DNA of 64,000 nt from Allium sativum. Lineage: Eukaryota; Streptophyta; Magnoliopsida; Asparagales; Amaryllidaceae. The DNA lies in assembly GCA_030737875.1 (NCBI GenBank), contig CM060915.1:635936786-636000785 (forward strand), read 5' to 3'. The notes below the pieces were generated by a model. The model was given only the letters and a program-made list of their open reading frames with translations, was not told where the DNA came from and searched no databases. The translations under genes were made by a program, and so were the position numbers. Numbering within the stretch: position 1 is the stretch's first letter; every line of letters begins with the position of its first letter. This document shows, in pieces, positions 21,259 to 33,900 of the stretch.

Positions 21259-24134
21259 CATATTGGAACAATATTCATTTGTATCGATGTTCCAAGTATC
21301 GAAAGAACATATGACCTTTAGGATAAAAACATTGTATAATGGTAGAAGATAGAAATGCATTAAACACCAAAATATAGATCATATTACATCAGTGGTTTAT
21401 CAGAGTTAATACATCCCATCAGATCCAAATATTACACGTAACAGTGGAAATAAGAAAATAGATACACAATAGAAATAACGATATATTGACATGACAGAGT
21501 CTTACAAAGTGTCCAAATGAACATCCTAATCCTTCTCCAACTCCAAATACAAAACCAACTTTACCAGATAGCTTTCATACATAAATAGTCATAGCTTTCC
21601 AAAAGAAATCCTAATTAATAACATGTTTACTGGCCTGCTCGTGTAGAAATAAGGCACCCAAGTTTGCAAGGGAAAAACAAACTACGAGTTAGTCATGAGA
21701 CTGGTATGAGAACTCAAAATAGTTATTCTTAACTTTTATTTTAAAGTAACGCATATCACGGGACCAAGCCATATAACATGGAACGGGTTTCTTCCACATG
21801 AGTACCAATCCACAGAACTTCGCAATGCTTTTAGAAAAATGAAGCCAATATAAGACTTACGTCCCATCACATAATGCAACGCATACCAGAAGAGAGAGTT
21901 TTACCTTATAATAGCCAAACATGCTTGATACGTAAAACGTTTCGATAATGATATTATAATCAATTTCTAAGTGTGGAAATCATTTTCGAAAATAAATGTA
22001 TAAATCTTAGCTCGCATAATACCCCATCCCATTATGTTGGCTATATAGCGTACATCAAAAAAACATAAAGGCACTAATTGGAAATTGGATTTCGTCAATG
22101 AACCAATGCAAAGGATTTTCCTTAACCATTTGGAACACCTCTAGGGGATGCCCCAGGACTTACACGCATGTGATCCTTTGGAACTACAAAGCAGACCATG
22201 ACTAACAGGCTGATTAGGATCTTTCCTGAACATAACATTTCTTGTCGTGACCGACCATTATCCTGGTTGTATTTGACTATTCTGAGGTGCCTCGATCTAT
22301 CATACACATAAGTAAACTTGCCAAGGCCTAATACCATAACATCACTTTTTAACTAGAAGGGAATGCATGTCCTCAACTCTGCCGTCCATCATCCTATTTT
22401 CGGCTCATTCCGGGGTGTGAGACCCTAGAGTCAAAGTCCTAGAAAGCCACACTTTTCAACAAAAGCTTTGGTCTATCTGCCTGCGGCACTTATCATGCCA
22501 CATTATCAACTCCCAACATATAATCGGTGTCTTAATATATAACTCTCTGATTACATAAGTCTCAAAGGAGTGTGTTAAGCCAAGATAATAAATTCTCTAC
22601 CACCAACTAATATAACATCAGTGGAAAACAATTGGTTTATGTTGTAAAGTACAACGTCAGACACACATCCATTTACAAGTTCGTTCGGGTTTGAACGAAA
22701 CTGAAGGCACCTAATTCCTCATCCAATAAAGGAGAGAGGCCCTTACACATCCGGATAATCAACAAGTATGTCCAGACTACAACCACTTTAACCTTATAAT
22801 GGGAGCTACCCAAGGCATCAGCAAGCAACCCATTCGATGTAAAGATTTCTGGTCTTCCACTGTCTGTGACTTCCAACTCATCGTATATTTATTCGAAATG
22901 GGTTGAACCCGGTCTTTTCGAAATAATTAGCGTTAAACAAAATCCTTTTCGGATAATTAACTCTCCAATTAAGTCTCTTTTAAATGAAAAATATTTCATA
23001 TGATTAGATCTTATTCCCAAACTTGCTTAAGGTGTTAAGCTTCCAAAATCACTTTTAAAATTCTCTATTAACCTTGTTAAAGGTTTACCCAGGGTTAGAT
23101 TCGATATGGGAATTTAAAACCCTTATCTCAAAACATTTCTTAAAAACCGTTATAAAAAGCATTGCAGAATAGCTTATTTCTAGTTAACTAGTTTTTACCA
23201 TTCAAAACCATATATATTTGATTGAAATCTCTTTCAAATAATATATTATAATTTATTGATTTTCCCTATTTTTAATAATTTAAAAACAGCTCATTTCTTT
23301 AAATTCTGATTTCGAGTCATTAACGGCACTAACGTTGTTTTTATTTAAATTTGAGCTTATTTCAAAATATAACCATTAGATCTTAAAACTTTTCATTTCA
23401 TTTGAAATCATTTCGGACAAAACTTTTTACTTTTTTGGAAAATCCAATGATCAGATCTCCCGGCACATCAGTTTGAAGTTAATGGTCGAAATTCGCGAAC
23501 TACTGTTGCGCGACTAGTTCTATTCGGACCAGACTTCGATTTATATTATAAATTCAATCGAATTTCTTCAAAAATAATTTATTATTTATATAAAAAAATA
23601 TATTTTTTCATGTACTATATTATATTTTCAATATTTAACCTCAAATTTCAATATTATAATATTATTTAAATCATTAAATAGTATTATTTTTGAAACTTCA
23701 TTATTTTAAACCCAAATTTTTCCTGACGTCCATTATAAAAATAAATAAGATAGTTTTGATAAGGAAATCTCGTTATAACATTTCCTAGATACCCTAACCA
23801 AACTTCACTTTTTCCCATTACTAATCATTTTTAAATAAAAAGTTTGATAGGACATAACTTGCTTTTAATTTCTCCAAAACCATTTCTTTCTTTTGCAAAA
23901 GTCAATCAAAACGACTTTAACTTCTCATCCATAAAAAATTGGATATCAAAATTAGAATTTTATTTTCGTCCATTATTTATATTAATAGAATATTCATTAA
24001 ATCATTTATTTGTATGGAGACTTAACCAATGAGCCAATAATCGTACTTTTTGGCTATATTTAACCAAGGTAATCACATACCACATTATCACAACCAGTAT
24101 AACATCCAGTCATATAATATAGGGTGTCATACTT
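21259..24134 (-). repeat. H2 3' LTR, U5-side part
   Basis: This minus-strand block has the order of modules found at the U5 end of F1 and F2 LTRs: ggcacccaagttt (about 21655), gttagtcatgagactggtatgag, ggaccaagccatataac...gaacgggttt (about 21770-21795), the cgaactt-gtaaatggatgtgtgtctgac region (about 22650-22700), and the gatctcccgg...cgcgaact tract (about 23455-23530). Near its left edge TTGGAACA and TGTTCCAA (21263-21270, 21288-21295) could form a hairpin. The exact left end is not resolved. The last five bases (24130-24134) are the left target duplication of the F2 solo LTR. The other part of this LTR is 35950-37258. Confidence 0.7.
24130..24134. repeat. Target-site duplication of F2 solo LTR, left (tactt)
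   Basis: Matches 35945-35949 exactly. Confidence 0.93.
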
Positions 24135-24903
24135 TGTAACGACCCAGATTTCTCGATCATTTGAATTCGGATATTTAAATTAGTTTAAATAATATATTTG
24201 GAATATTAATGAATTATTAATATTGAATTCGTTAATAAAACGATGATTAAACGTTTATATTTATATTTAATTATAAACGAGCTCGATATGGCGCGGTAGT
24301 TCGTAATATTGAGTTTTGAACTTCAATTGAATATACAAAATATGTTTTAAGTCGGAATTCTGTGAAACAAGAAACATTAGAATCTATTTTATAATAATTT
24401 TCTAAAGAAAGTGGGAAATCAAAATTTCAATTTATATTTTATGAGTTATGTCCAAATCAAATTTTCAAACAGTCGCTATGGAATCGGTTGTAAACCATAA
24501 CGATTATTTAATTATAATTAAATATTGGTTTCAATTTTAGATAAGATTTTTGAGACGTAGTTATAATTTAACTTTTAGAATTTTACTGTAATTTTTAATT
24601 TGGGAAATAAGCAACTTTTTATTTAGAGTATTTTACACCCCATATCAACATTTTGGGATTCCAAAAAATAAGCTAACTAGTCTATTTTATTATATTTTTG
24701 GGATCGTGGCGCATTACTTGATGCAATCATAATTTTATTTTTGTCCATAGCGATTCATAAATAAACGATATCTTGTATAACGTATACCGCGTAAACTTCA
24801 AATTTTCAAGATCAATACTGACATATTGAACTTTACATAGATTATTGAGTATTTGTTGACCGTCATTAAACATTTGTCAACTATAATGTAAACATAAAAG
24901 AAT

Positions 24904-24908
24904 GTGGT
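24904..24908. repeat. Target-site duplication of minus-strand F1 solo LTR, left (gtggt)
   Basis: Matches 29949-29953 exactly. Confidence 0.93.
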
Positions 24909-26750
24909 TGAGACGACCCCAAACCCCGTACTGACAGTGGCAAGGGTAATCCTTGGAATATAACACATAAACAGATAACAGCAGAGCAGAATTAAATAAA
25001 TACACCAGATAATGAACAATAGAATATACTGGATAAACGTAATCATCAGAGTTACACAGTATACAGGATCATACTTAGTATAAATACAGTTCAGCTATAC
25101 ATAAATGTCTACAGCGGAAAATAAACATAATGTACAATAGGAGCTGAACAGCATAAAAAGAGATAAATAATAGAATCCATCTTCAGCTCCAGCTATCCAG
25201 AAACAGCCAGCTAAACCTGAATACAAGGCTGCCCGTGTAGAAAAAGGGGCACCCGAGTTTGAAAGTGAAACAAACTACGAGTCAGTCATGGGACTAGTAT
25301 GAGAAATCTATACAACACATTCAAAATATGGCTAATCACAGGACCACGCCACTTTCGTGGAACGGGTTTACTCCATTGAATTGTCAGTGCTTTAAAACAA
25401 ATCATTCTTTTAAACATCGCAATGCTTTTTATAAAAATGAAGCCATTATAAGACTCAGTTCCCATCACATAATGCAACACAAACCGGAGGATAGAGTTTT
25501 ACCTTATAACGGCCAAAATATGTTTGATACGAATAAAACAAGAGCATTTGATATTATTACTAGTGTTTATAGGTTTCAAAAGCAATTTCAAATCATAACT
25601 ATCGATCATAGACGACATGGGTACCATATATCATGTCGCTATATATATATATACAATCAAAACCGCACAGTCACGTATTTGGAAATTGGATTTCCGTCAT
25701 GAACCAAGGCAAAAGATAGTCCTTACCGACTTCGCGACTCTCTAGCCCGAGCCACAGGCAAGCCTTGGAGCGACAGGGCCGGTCCACCGATGTCGATTAT
25801 TATGCCTGAACAATACGTTTCCCCGCCCTTTGGGGCGTAAACGAGCCAACAAATGACTCCATCGGTCCCGGATCGACCGATATATCCGAGGCGCCTCGCA
25901 ACAGAAACAATCACATAAGTCAATCTCGTTAGGGCATGTAAAACCACTGACGCCACTTCTAACTAGAAAGAAACGCATGCCCTCCCTGAGGTCCTTCTCC
26001 CGTTTCTGGTTCATACCGGGGTATGAGGCTCGCGAATTCACGTTATACACAAAGCTATGCCACACAGGCTGGGCTTTGATCATCACCACAAGACTTTGCT
26101 TTTCAACAGAAACCCTGATCACTGCATCTAAGCATGCCCCACAGGCAATTCACACCGTGCAACTGATGGCTATCAATCACACAGAATAAATTCCAATGTC
26201 ATACACACTGTCCATTTGCAAGTCCGTTCTAGGTCTGAACGAAACCGGAGGCACTATATACCTCGCAAACCCATCGATCACCACGTACGTCTGGACGATC
26301 ACCAGTCATTATCCATATTTCGGGATGCCTCCCAATCAGGACCTCGGTTACCATCCAAACGAGGTGAAGATCTCCGGTCTTCGACCACCGTCTTCATCTT
26401 TGATTTCTTATCGTCGATTCAGTTATTCAGAATGGGATAAACCCGGTCTTTCTGAGCAACTCGTGTATATAATAAACAAGTGCTACACAAACACTACTAC
26501 GCATCATTTCAATTCATTAGTTGCTAATCGTCAATCAGTAAGAGAACGATTTCCCAAATATTAACCCCGAAGGCCGAAACCAACATCAGATCAATACCCA
26601 AGAAACCATTTGACTTAGCCAACCTTCAGTTAGTTTCCAAATTTCACATCCATATCGTTTATAATATTTTATAATGATTTAACGCTATTTTTATTTATTT
26701 TAAAATAGCCAATTTATTCAAAATGACGCTTCGGGCCATAACGCGGCCGT

Positions 26751-27200
26751 GGCGCTGTTTTTCTTCATATTTGATTTACACATATCTGAAAATCTAACCG
26801 TTGGATCTTCACAAAATTTACATCATTAGAAAGATCTTTTCAAAACGAATCCAACGGTCGGATCTCCCGGTATAATCGTTTGAAGTTTCGATTTCAAAAT
26901 ACGAACTACAGCGTCGTTATTTGATTAAATATAATTATATTTATATACATATATAAATATAATCGATTCTGGCGCTGTTTTTCTTCAGATTTGAATTAAA
27001 CATTCCAGACAATCCAACCGTTGGATTTTTACAAAGTTGGTGCCGTTGGAAAGATATTTCCAAAGCGAACCCAACGGTTGCGATTTCGGGAAAATCCGAT
27101 GGTCGGATCTCCCGCACTAATCATTTGAAATCACGGTTTCAAAATACGAACTGCAGCTTCGTTATTCGATATATTTCGATTCTATTTATATATATATATC
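26751..27200 (-). repeat. 220-bp direct duplication in the F1 solo LTR
   Basis: ggcgctgtttttcttca begins at 26751 and again at 26971. Both copies continue with aatc(t/c)aaccgttggat, acaaa, aaagat, aacggt, atctcccg and tttcaaaatacgaactgcag-like sequence. Confidence 0.8.
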
Positions 27201-27496
27201 GATTCTTCGATTTCAAAACTATATTCCTTTCATATATTTGATAAAAATGATATTTTTTTCTATCTGTCTTCTATTTCAACACTTCACTATTTTTAACAAT
27301 TCATGTATATAATAAAAATGTGATTTTTAATGTAAAACAATTTATTTCAAAACACGACTATTCTATATAGTTAATATAGGTGATAAAAATAGGATTTTTA
27401 TTATAAAACAATTTATTTCAAAACAAGATTATTTTATACATTTCATATTGATATTAAAAATGGGATTTTTATTATAAAACAATTTCTTTCAAAATA

Positions 27497-27970
27497 TGAA
27501 CACCATTCATCACATGAATTTCAATTCAACGAATGAATTTCGATTCAACACATGAAGATTTTCTATAGTTTATATAAATAGATAAAAAGGTGATTTTTAT
27601 ATTTAAAACACGAATACCATTCAACACATGAATTTCAATTCAACGAATGAATATCGATTCAACACATGAAGGTTTTCTATAGTTTGTATATATCGATAAA
27701 AAGGTGATTTTTATATTTAAAACACGAATACCATTCAACACATGAATTTCAATTCAACGAATGAATATCGATTCAACACATGAAGATTTTTCAATAGTTT
27801 GTATATATAGAGTAAAAATGTGATTTTTATTGTTAAAACAATTTATTCAAAACACGAATACCATTCAACACATGAATATGATTCAACGAATGAATTTCTA
27901 TTCAACACATGAAGGTTTTTTATTCAACAGACGAATATAATTTCAACATAGGAAAATAATTCTAACACAT
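27497..27970 (-). repeat. 114-bp tandem array in the F1 solo LTR
   Basis: Units start at 27497, 27611, 27725 and 27855 (gaacaccattc or cgaataccattc), giving periods of 114, 114 and 130 bp. Each unit carries TTCAACACATGAA twice, which is the reverse of the CATGTGTTGAA word, plus an AAAAAGGTGATTTTTAT hairpin-like tract. Confidence 0.8.
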
Positions 27971-28334
27971 GAATATTATTCAAAATTTCGGCAGCATAAC
28001 GGCAAGGTAGTTAAAACCGGGACCGTCCCTAGTACGGTTCATCGCTCTACCTTAAAGCCTCGCAGCTTTTGACAATGGGGAATCATGCATCTAGTTCGCA
28101 CGCAAGCGGCATGTATATTTTTTTCATTTCCACAAACTAATCCTATGTGGTTTCAACCAAATATTTCTCAACCACAAACGGGTATTTTTCAACCACAATC
28201 AATCAATATCAACCACAAACAATTCCAATCAACCATTCGCTATCAATCTATTTTCACACCGATCACAACCAATAAATATCGTCCATGGTTTGTGGACGAG
28301 GGCGTATATATATATATATAGCATTTCACTTCTA

Positions 28335-28465
28335 TTTCAACACATATATAATTTTTACAACGCATATACAACTTATACATCGAACGTACAACTAATACAA
28401 CGCTTATACAAGAGGTGTACAACGCTTATATAAATCATACATCGACTATATAATTTATACATCGT
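28335..28465 (-). repeat. Short imperfect tandem repeats
   Basis: Repeats of about 14-18 bp with the pattern tacaacgcttatacaa, taca(t/a)cg and atataa. This part lies within the F1 solo LTR, and the coding potential is nil. Confidence 0.55.
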
Positions 28466-28739
28466 CATTTTCCATATCGTTTATAAATTAGAAATCTCAC
28501 ATTGGGTTCCACTCCACCAAAAATAGCAGAAGGCTCAGAAAAATATATGGTCTCTTCTAGAATGTAGAAGACGTCCACACGGTCACGATGTTTCCTGTTT
28601 CATCGAATTTCGTCAAGAAACGAAAAAGATATGATTTTTCAAAGTTTGCAACACTTTAAAGTGTGAAAATCAGTTGAAAATAGCCAAACCCGTACCTTTC
28701 AATAACTGTTCAAAACTAGGTTTGCAATTTTCGATCAAA

Positions 28740-29100
28740 CCGTGAATCGTTGGGAGGATCGGCCAGTGCAGAGACGAAGAGGGGGGAGGCGCATGCCTGC
28801 GCGTGGTGGTGGGGCCCACTCCGGTGGTGCCAGGCGGTCGGGGCGGCGGTCTAAAGTCGTCGGCTTCGGCGAGGTGATTCTCCCAAAATACTGCACGATA
28901 AATTCTCTAGCTGGTATGGATTTGAAGAGGAGATCGAGAGCTTCGAAATGGATCTAACCGCACTCGATTTCGTTGAGAAACGAAGGAGCAATCGAAGAGA
29001 GAAGCTTCGAAGCCTTTTCCGCTGTGCGTCGCTTACGGGGAGAGAGAAAGCGGATTTTTTTATTTTATAAAAATCTGATTGGCCGATATTTATATTAATT
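28740..29100 (-). promoter_or_regulatory. Promoter-like segment and GC-rich block of the F1 solo LTR
   Basis: On the minus strand GGCCAATCAGA (CCAAT-box-like, about 29077-29084) lies just before TTTTTATAAAATAAA (TATA-like, about 29060-29075), followed by a GC-rich block (28740-29040). The block is C-rich on the sense strand, as in F1-1, but its sequence differs. Confidence 0.5.
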
Positions 29101-29948
29101 CGAAAAATAGGGTTTTCGCACACGAACTCCAATCCAAACCCAACGACTGTCGTCCCTAGTGTTTTACCCCCATTCGGAACATAATGGGATATGTTTCGTA
29201 GGCCCATTCGACTGTTTCAATCAGTTTTCCTTCAATTTAAAATATATAACATTCAATATTTAATTTGAACGTACATTTCAATTTGTCAGGGCCACAAACT
29301 GATTCGAAAAATTCTAGAAAAATAAATCTAGCTATGTTTTGACGATACGATCCCAAAAAAACTAGTTTTGTTGAATTTTGAGACCGTTTGCAAAATGGCC
29401 CATTTCTGGTCGATCCAATTTAACTGTAATTGACCAAAACACGTTTTCCTTTGCCACGCTCACATACTAGCTTCAAAAATTATGAAATTTGAAACCTAGC
29501 AATAACTTCACATCGCGGATCCAACAAAAGTGGTTTCATCGAATTCCGAGGTCGTTTGCAAAATGGCCAATTTCACGGGCTATATAAATTCCATAGCGAC
29601 CTTTCTGAAAATTCATTTGGCCATAACTTTTGTTTTCCGCTATGAAACTTCGATTTTTAAGATTCGTTAGAAAGGTATTCACGAACAGATTTAAATATTT
29701 TTGGTTTCACTCAAATCTGTTTTGTTTTACACCCGGTACAGTCAGTCAAAGTTTGAATTCAAATTTTGAAACTACCGCGCCATTTCAGGCCTTGTTTATA
29801 ATTTGAATTAATTATATTCCTTTTCAATTGTCGATTCAAACTCAGTTTTCATTGCTATTATTTAAAATATTTATTTTAAATATTTAAAATCCATTATTTT
29901 AGCCAATTTAAATTTTTTAAATTGGTTCAGATTTTCTGGGTCGTTATA

Positions 29949-29953
29949 GTGGT
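29949..29953. repeat. Target-site duplication of minus-strand F1 solo LTR, right (gtggt)
   Basis: Matches 24904-24908 exactly. Confidence 0.93.
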
Positions 29954-30891
29954 GTAAACAACATCGCTCAACAAATATTTGTAGGCTAAACACACATCAT
30001 CGAATACTAAAATTTAGTGCATGCTATGTTATTTTCCAAAGATAGCACAATAATCTCTAGTCCTTTCCAACTGTGTAAACCTAGAATCGTTCATTTAAAA
30101 ACTAAATGGGACAAATCAAAATATCCATGCAAACACATGAAAAAATCCAATCACACACAGCAGCCAGGGACACTTCATTTCGACAAACCTATATATCTAC
30201 CCTATAATTTTTCCCATCATACACCATACAAGGCAAATGTGCAAATGTATTTTCACCATCACTCAGCCTCAGGCCTAATGGAAGTGAAGACACCCTGTAC
30301 GTTTGAAATGAACTATCACTGCATAATTTAAACCGCACGCAAGACACTAAAATAGAAAATATAAACATATACTACCCACTAAGTTGTATAATCAACATAT
30401 TTTTGCGGTCCTATCTTTAGACCAAAGTAGTCCCTATGTCCGATCCTAAATTGGGAAAAGGGCTTTTATGTTGAAACTTGCACATGAAGAAAATTAAAAC
30501 AATGCCAACATCGCTTAAAGTACCAACAGTATAGCCTACAGCCTAAATAAATGTCCAGCCTTTCACCTACCAGCTAAAAATACCCATCAAATTAATATAG
30601 TAGTACAGACCTATTACATAATTTATGCCACACAGCTAGAAAGAAATCAAAATATACAAGCCTACACTTCCTATCCTATACCACATACATTGTTCAGTCC
30701 CCATCAGATAGCCGCTGAACACAATAAAGACCTAGGTAAACCTACACAAATTTATATTGTAGCTATCGAAAATGAAAGAACATCACCCAGCTAAGCACAC
30801 TGCGAACAATAGCTAGCTATACCCTACACCAACCATTCACGTTTGCGTGCACGCCAAATTTCATCACCTTGATGGCCAAGGAATTTCGCAC

Positions 30892-30900
30892 CTATAAATA
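30892..30900 (+). promoter_or_regulatory. TATA box of the F2 solo LTR
   Basis: CTATAAATA is the same sequence found at the matching place in both F2-1 LTRs. The region downstream (31130-31800) is richer in G and C. Its short open frames (for example the ATG at 31135, 75 codons) have no domain I recognise and no match to the F2-1 LTR frame, so they are not called as genes. Confidence 0.6.
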
Positions 30901-33900
30901 TACATCGTTATGCCCATTGTTCTTCATTCCAAAGAGAAAATATGAAATACGCTTCTTCATTTTTCCAGCAAGACCAAATCTCACTGTTTAATTACTCCTC
31001 TAAACTCCTTCATAAGTACGCAAGCAAGTGAGCAGCAAGTTTCGACAGGAAGTAGGGGAAGAAGGAATACCGCCTGGGGAAGTTTTGCGGTGTAGGGGTC
31101 TTCATGAAAAAAAAAGAGTATTAACAAAAGAAATATGGAAAGGAAAATAGGCGTGGTCATTGGCAAAACAACATGCATTGACGCCGGTGTGTATGGATGG
31201 GAAGAACTGAAGAAGAATTCATATGGGAGGGTTTCTTTTCATGATGAAGAGGGAAGGATCATTGCATGTGAGAAGAAAAATGAAGAAGGGGATTCCACGT
31301 CACCTGGAAGTAATGAGACAGCTGGGCATGCAGTTATGGGAGAAGTTGGCGTGTATCTTTGAAGTGTTTAACGGGAACAGTTGTGGAGTGAAAACTTCAG
31401 GATGGAGGAGCACTCTTCATTTATTATGGTGGGTGGTAGACGTGCATGAAGTAGTGGAAGTGGTTTTGGGTTCGCGGAATGGTCAGGCTAAAGGAATAAA
31501 AAGAAATCGTTGGGGAAGAAGTATCTATAGGGTGCGGGTTCATGGGTTTTGGTAATGTGGATTGCAAATTCGTTAGGTCTGATGGGCTTCCATAAAAAAA
31601 AAAGAGAGAAAAGGGAAGATAAACGAAGACTACAGGGAGGAAGTACGCAAAGCTTCAGGTGGAAAATAATTCTTTGGGGAAGAACATGTAGCGTAGTGGG
31701 TTGGGAATGGGCTACGTGGGAAGCAGGCTGTAGGGCTTTGGGCCGTCAGTTAAATGAAGTGGTAACGCTGAGTATTGGAAAAGTGGGGGGATAATTCGTG
31801 GAGAAGTTGGTATTGGAAAAAAATGAATGAACGGAACCTTAAAGAAATGATGCGGTAGTAAAGTTTTAACGCCAGCCTGTTCTGATGATCATTTCGAACG
31901 TGAGTTTGTCCAACACCAATGTAAGTAGAATTATATCGGTCTGTTTAATTTAAACAATACAATTAGTTTAATTATGCTATACTTAGTAAATTAATCATTA
32001 AATTAAAAGGTTAACTTAATGGATTATAACGCGTTCATATAATGTCAGGATCAAACAAAACTAGGAGCGTTGGGACTACCGGAAAGCACCACATTATGGA
32101 ATTGGAACTGGACGAAGATGACAGTAGCTAGAATGTTAATTAAATTAAACGTATGTTTAATTTAATTAAAAACAAACCATTTTAACAACAGAACAAAAAT
32201 CAAGGTGAGTTAAACTCACTCAGTTATCCTACCTACATTTTTATAAGTTGGGTTTGAATATTTGTGTACTATGTGTGCTAGTTGCTAGTTGATTTGAAGA
32301 TTGTTTGGTTATTTGCTATACTATTTAAATTAAACGGTTGTTTAATTTAAATAAAATTAAATCGTTATTTTTAACGATTATTTCCAATGAAGGTAACATA
32401 CCTTGTTGATTACGTTTATAATTTTATAAACGTATTAAATTTAATTGGGTGCTTGAATTGTTGTTATTGGTTGTTCCTAGTTGAATTGATTATTCATGTT
32501 TATTTTATATTATCATTACATGAATTGTTTTCTGAATATGATTGTATGATTGGCTATTGAATCCAAATTCAACAGTTATTTTGATATTAACCAATAGGAA
32601 ATATTGGTTGAAAAATTGGCAGTTGATGGCCTAAATATACATTATTTTATAAAAGACAGATTTACAGTTAGGTAAATCGATAAAAATGAAGTTGTGGAAA
32701 TTTATTATAACTGATTATAGATTTCTAAATATATCATTTTAATTGGAGTTTATAAATAAAGAAAATAAACCAACCAAATATATGTTGATTGTTTTAATCA
32801 CCAATCACCATTTTGGTACCAAAATCTACCGTGTGCGAAGCACGTGCTTATCTTAATTACTAAATGATTTATAAAGCTAATTCTTGTATTAATAAAATTG
32901 TTAAGCATGTGTGCAACGATTAATGTAATGATTAATAACTGCGATTAATTGTTTTTAAGAAACGATTAAAAAGGGATTATATTGAATCGATTATTATTTA
33001 TTTAATAATAATCAAAGTAAAAGGGACTAGTTAGATTAATTATATTATTAATTAATTTAAATTGAAAAGCTAGTGAGAATTGATTAACAAGTTAATCATG
33101 TTTCAGAATTGACCAAGTCAACTATTGTAACCAAAATTGTTTTTTAAATTAAATTAGTTTGTACCAATCAATCTAATGAGATTTAACGAACAATTATTTA
33201 ACTTAATAAGATTCTTAAAAAGGGAATTTAATATTATTTCAAATTAATGGGGAAGTAAATTGTAATTTTTATTTATAAGAAATCTTTTTCTGAAATGAAG
33301 TTCATTTGAGTAGGGAACTGAAGTTGGTAATTGAATTCAAAAGTGAGCTGATGAATGGGTTATATTTAAACCAAGTTTGGTAATTTGAGTTATAAAGGTG
33401 ATTTTTAAGCGAATACGATAATTTTAAAATAAATGTTTGAGTTAAGAAAAGGAAATTGAGACGAAAAGGTTTTGTGGTCAAAGTCATACAAACGAGTTTA
33501 TAAAAAGAGATGGGAAGTTAAACGTTAATTTCAAATTAATGTTACTTAATGATGGCATTAAGTGAAATGAGTGGGTTTTGAAATAAGATTTCCCAGAGGA
33601 AATGATTGAAAGTTTTAAAAAGGGAATTCTGGTAATTGAATTGGATAATGATCGAGTAATAGGATTCATAATAGAAATCCAGATAATGAAACCAATAGTT
33701 TAAAGAAGTTAAATTTTAAAAGTTTATGTTTTATTTATCACTTACTAGATCAATAAATTTAGTAATAATATATATTTAAAAAGGGAGATTTCAAAAGCAA
33801 GAAGGTTTATAAAACCGTATGTTAAGAAAAATAGTAAAATGGTATTTGTAGGTATTGGAATGAATATGAGTTTTGAATTACAATTCATATCTATCTTAAG

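Larger units (their letters stand above)
24909..29948 (-). mobile_element. F1-type solo LTR (5,040 bp)
   Basis: On the plus strand it starts TGAGACGACCCC and ends GGGTCGTTATA, the reverse of an F1 LTR (TGTAA... start with one changed base; ...GGTCGTCTCA end), flanked by perfect gtggt duplications. It keeps the F1 start module (29740-29940), the duplicated GACGAAAC module (29290-29570), a GC-rich block (28740-29050), a hairpin/array region (27300-27970) and the shared end module (25215-25390). There is no internal region. It is shorter than the F1-1 LTR and carries private duplications. Confidence 0.92.

Noticed and set aside
25328..26564. Cluster of 120-codon frames at 25328-26564
   Set aside because: They fall in the U5 half of the minus-strand F1 solo LTR and match the same non-coding LTR region in F1-1 reversed (about 6100-7350).
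30017..31800. Possible host gene between 30000 and 31800 (several frames of 75-110 codons)
   Set aside because: The stretch lies inside the F2 solo LTR with matching tactt duplications on both sides; the frames overlap, have no domain and are not kept in F2-1.
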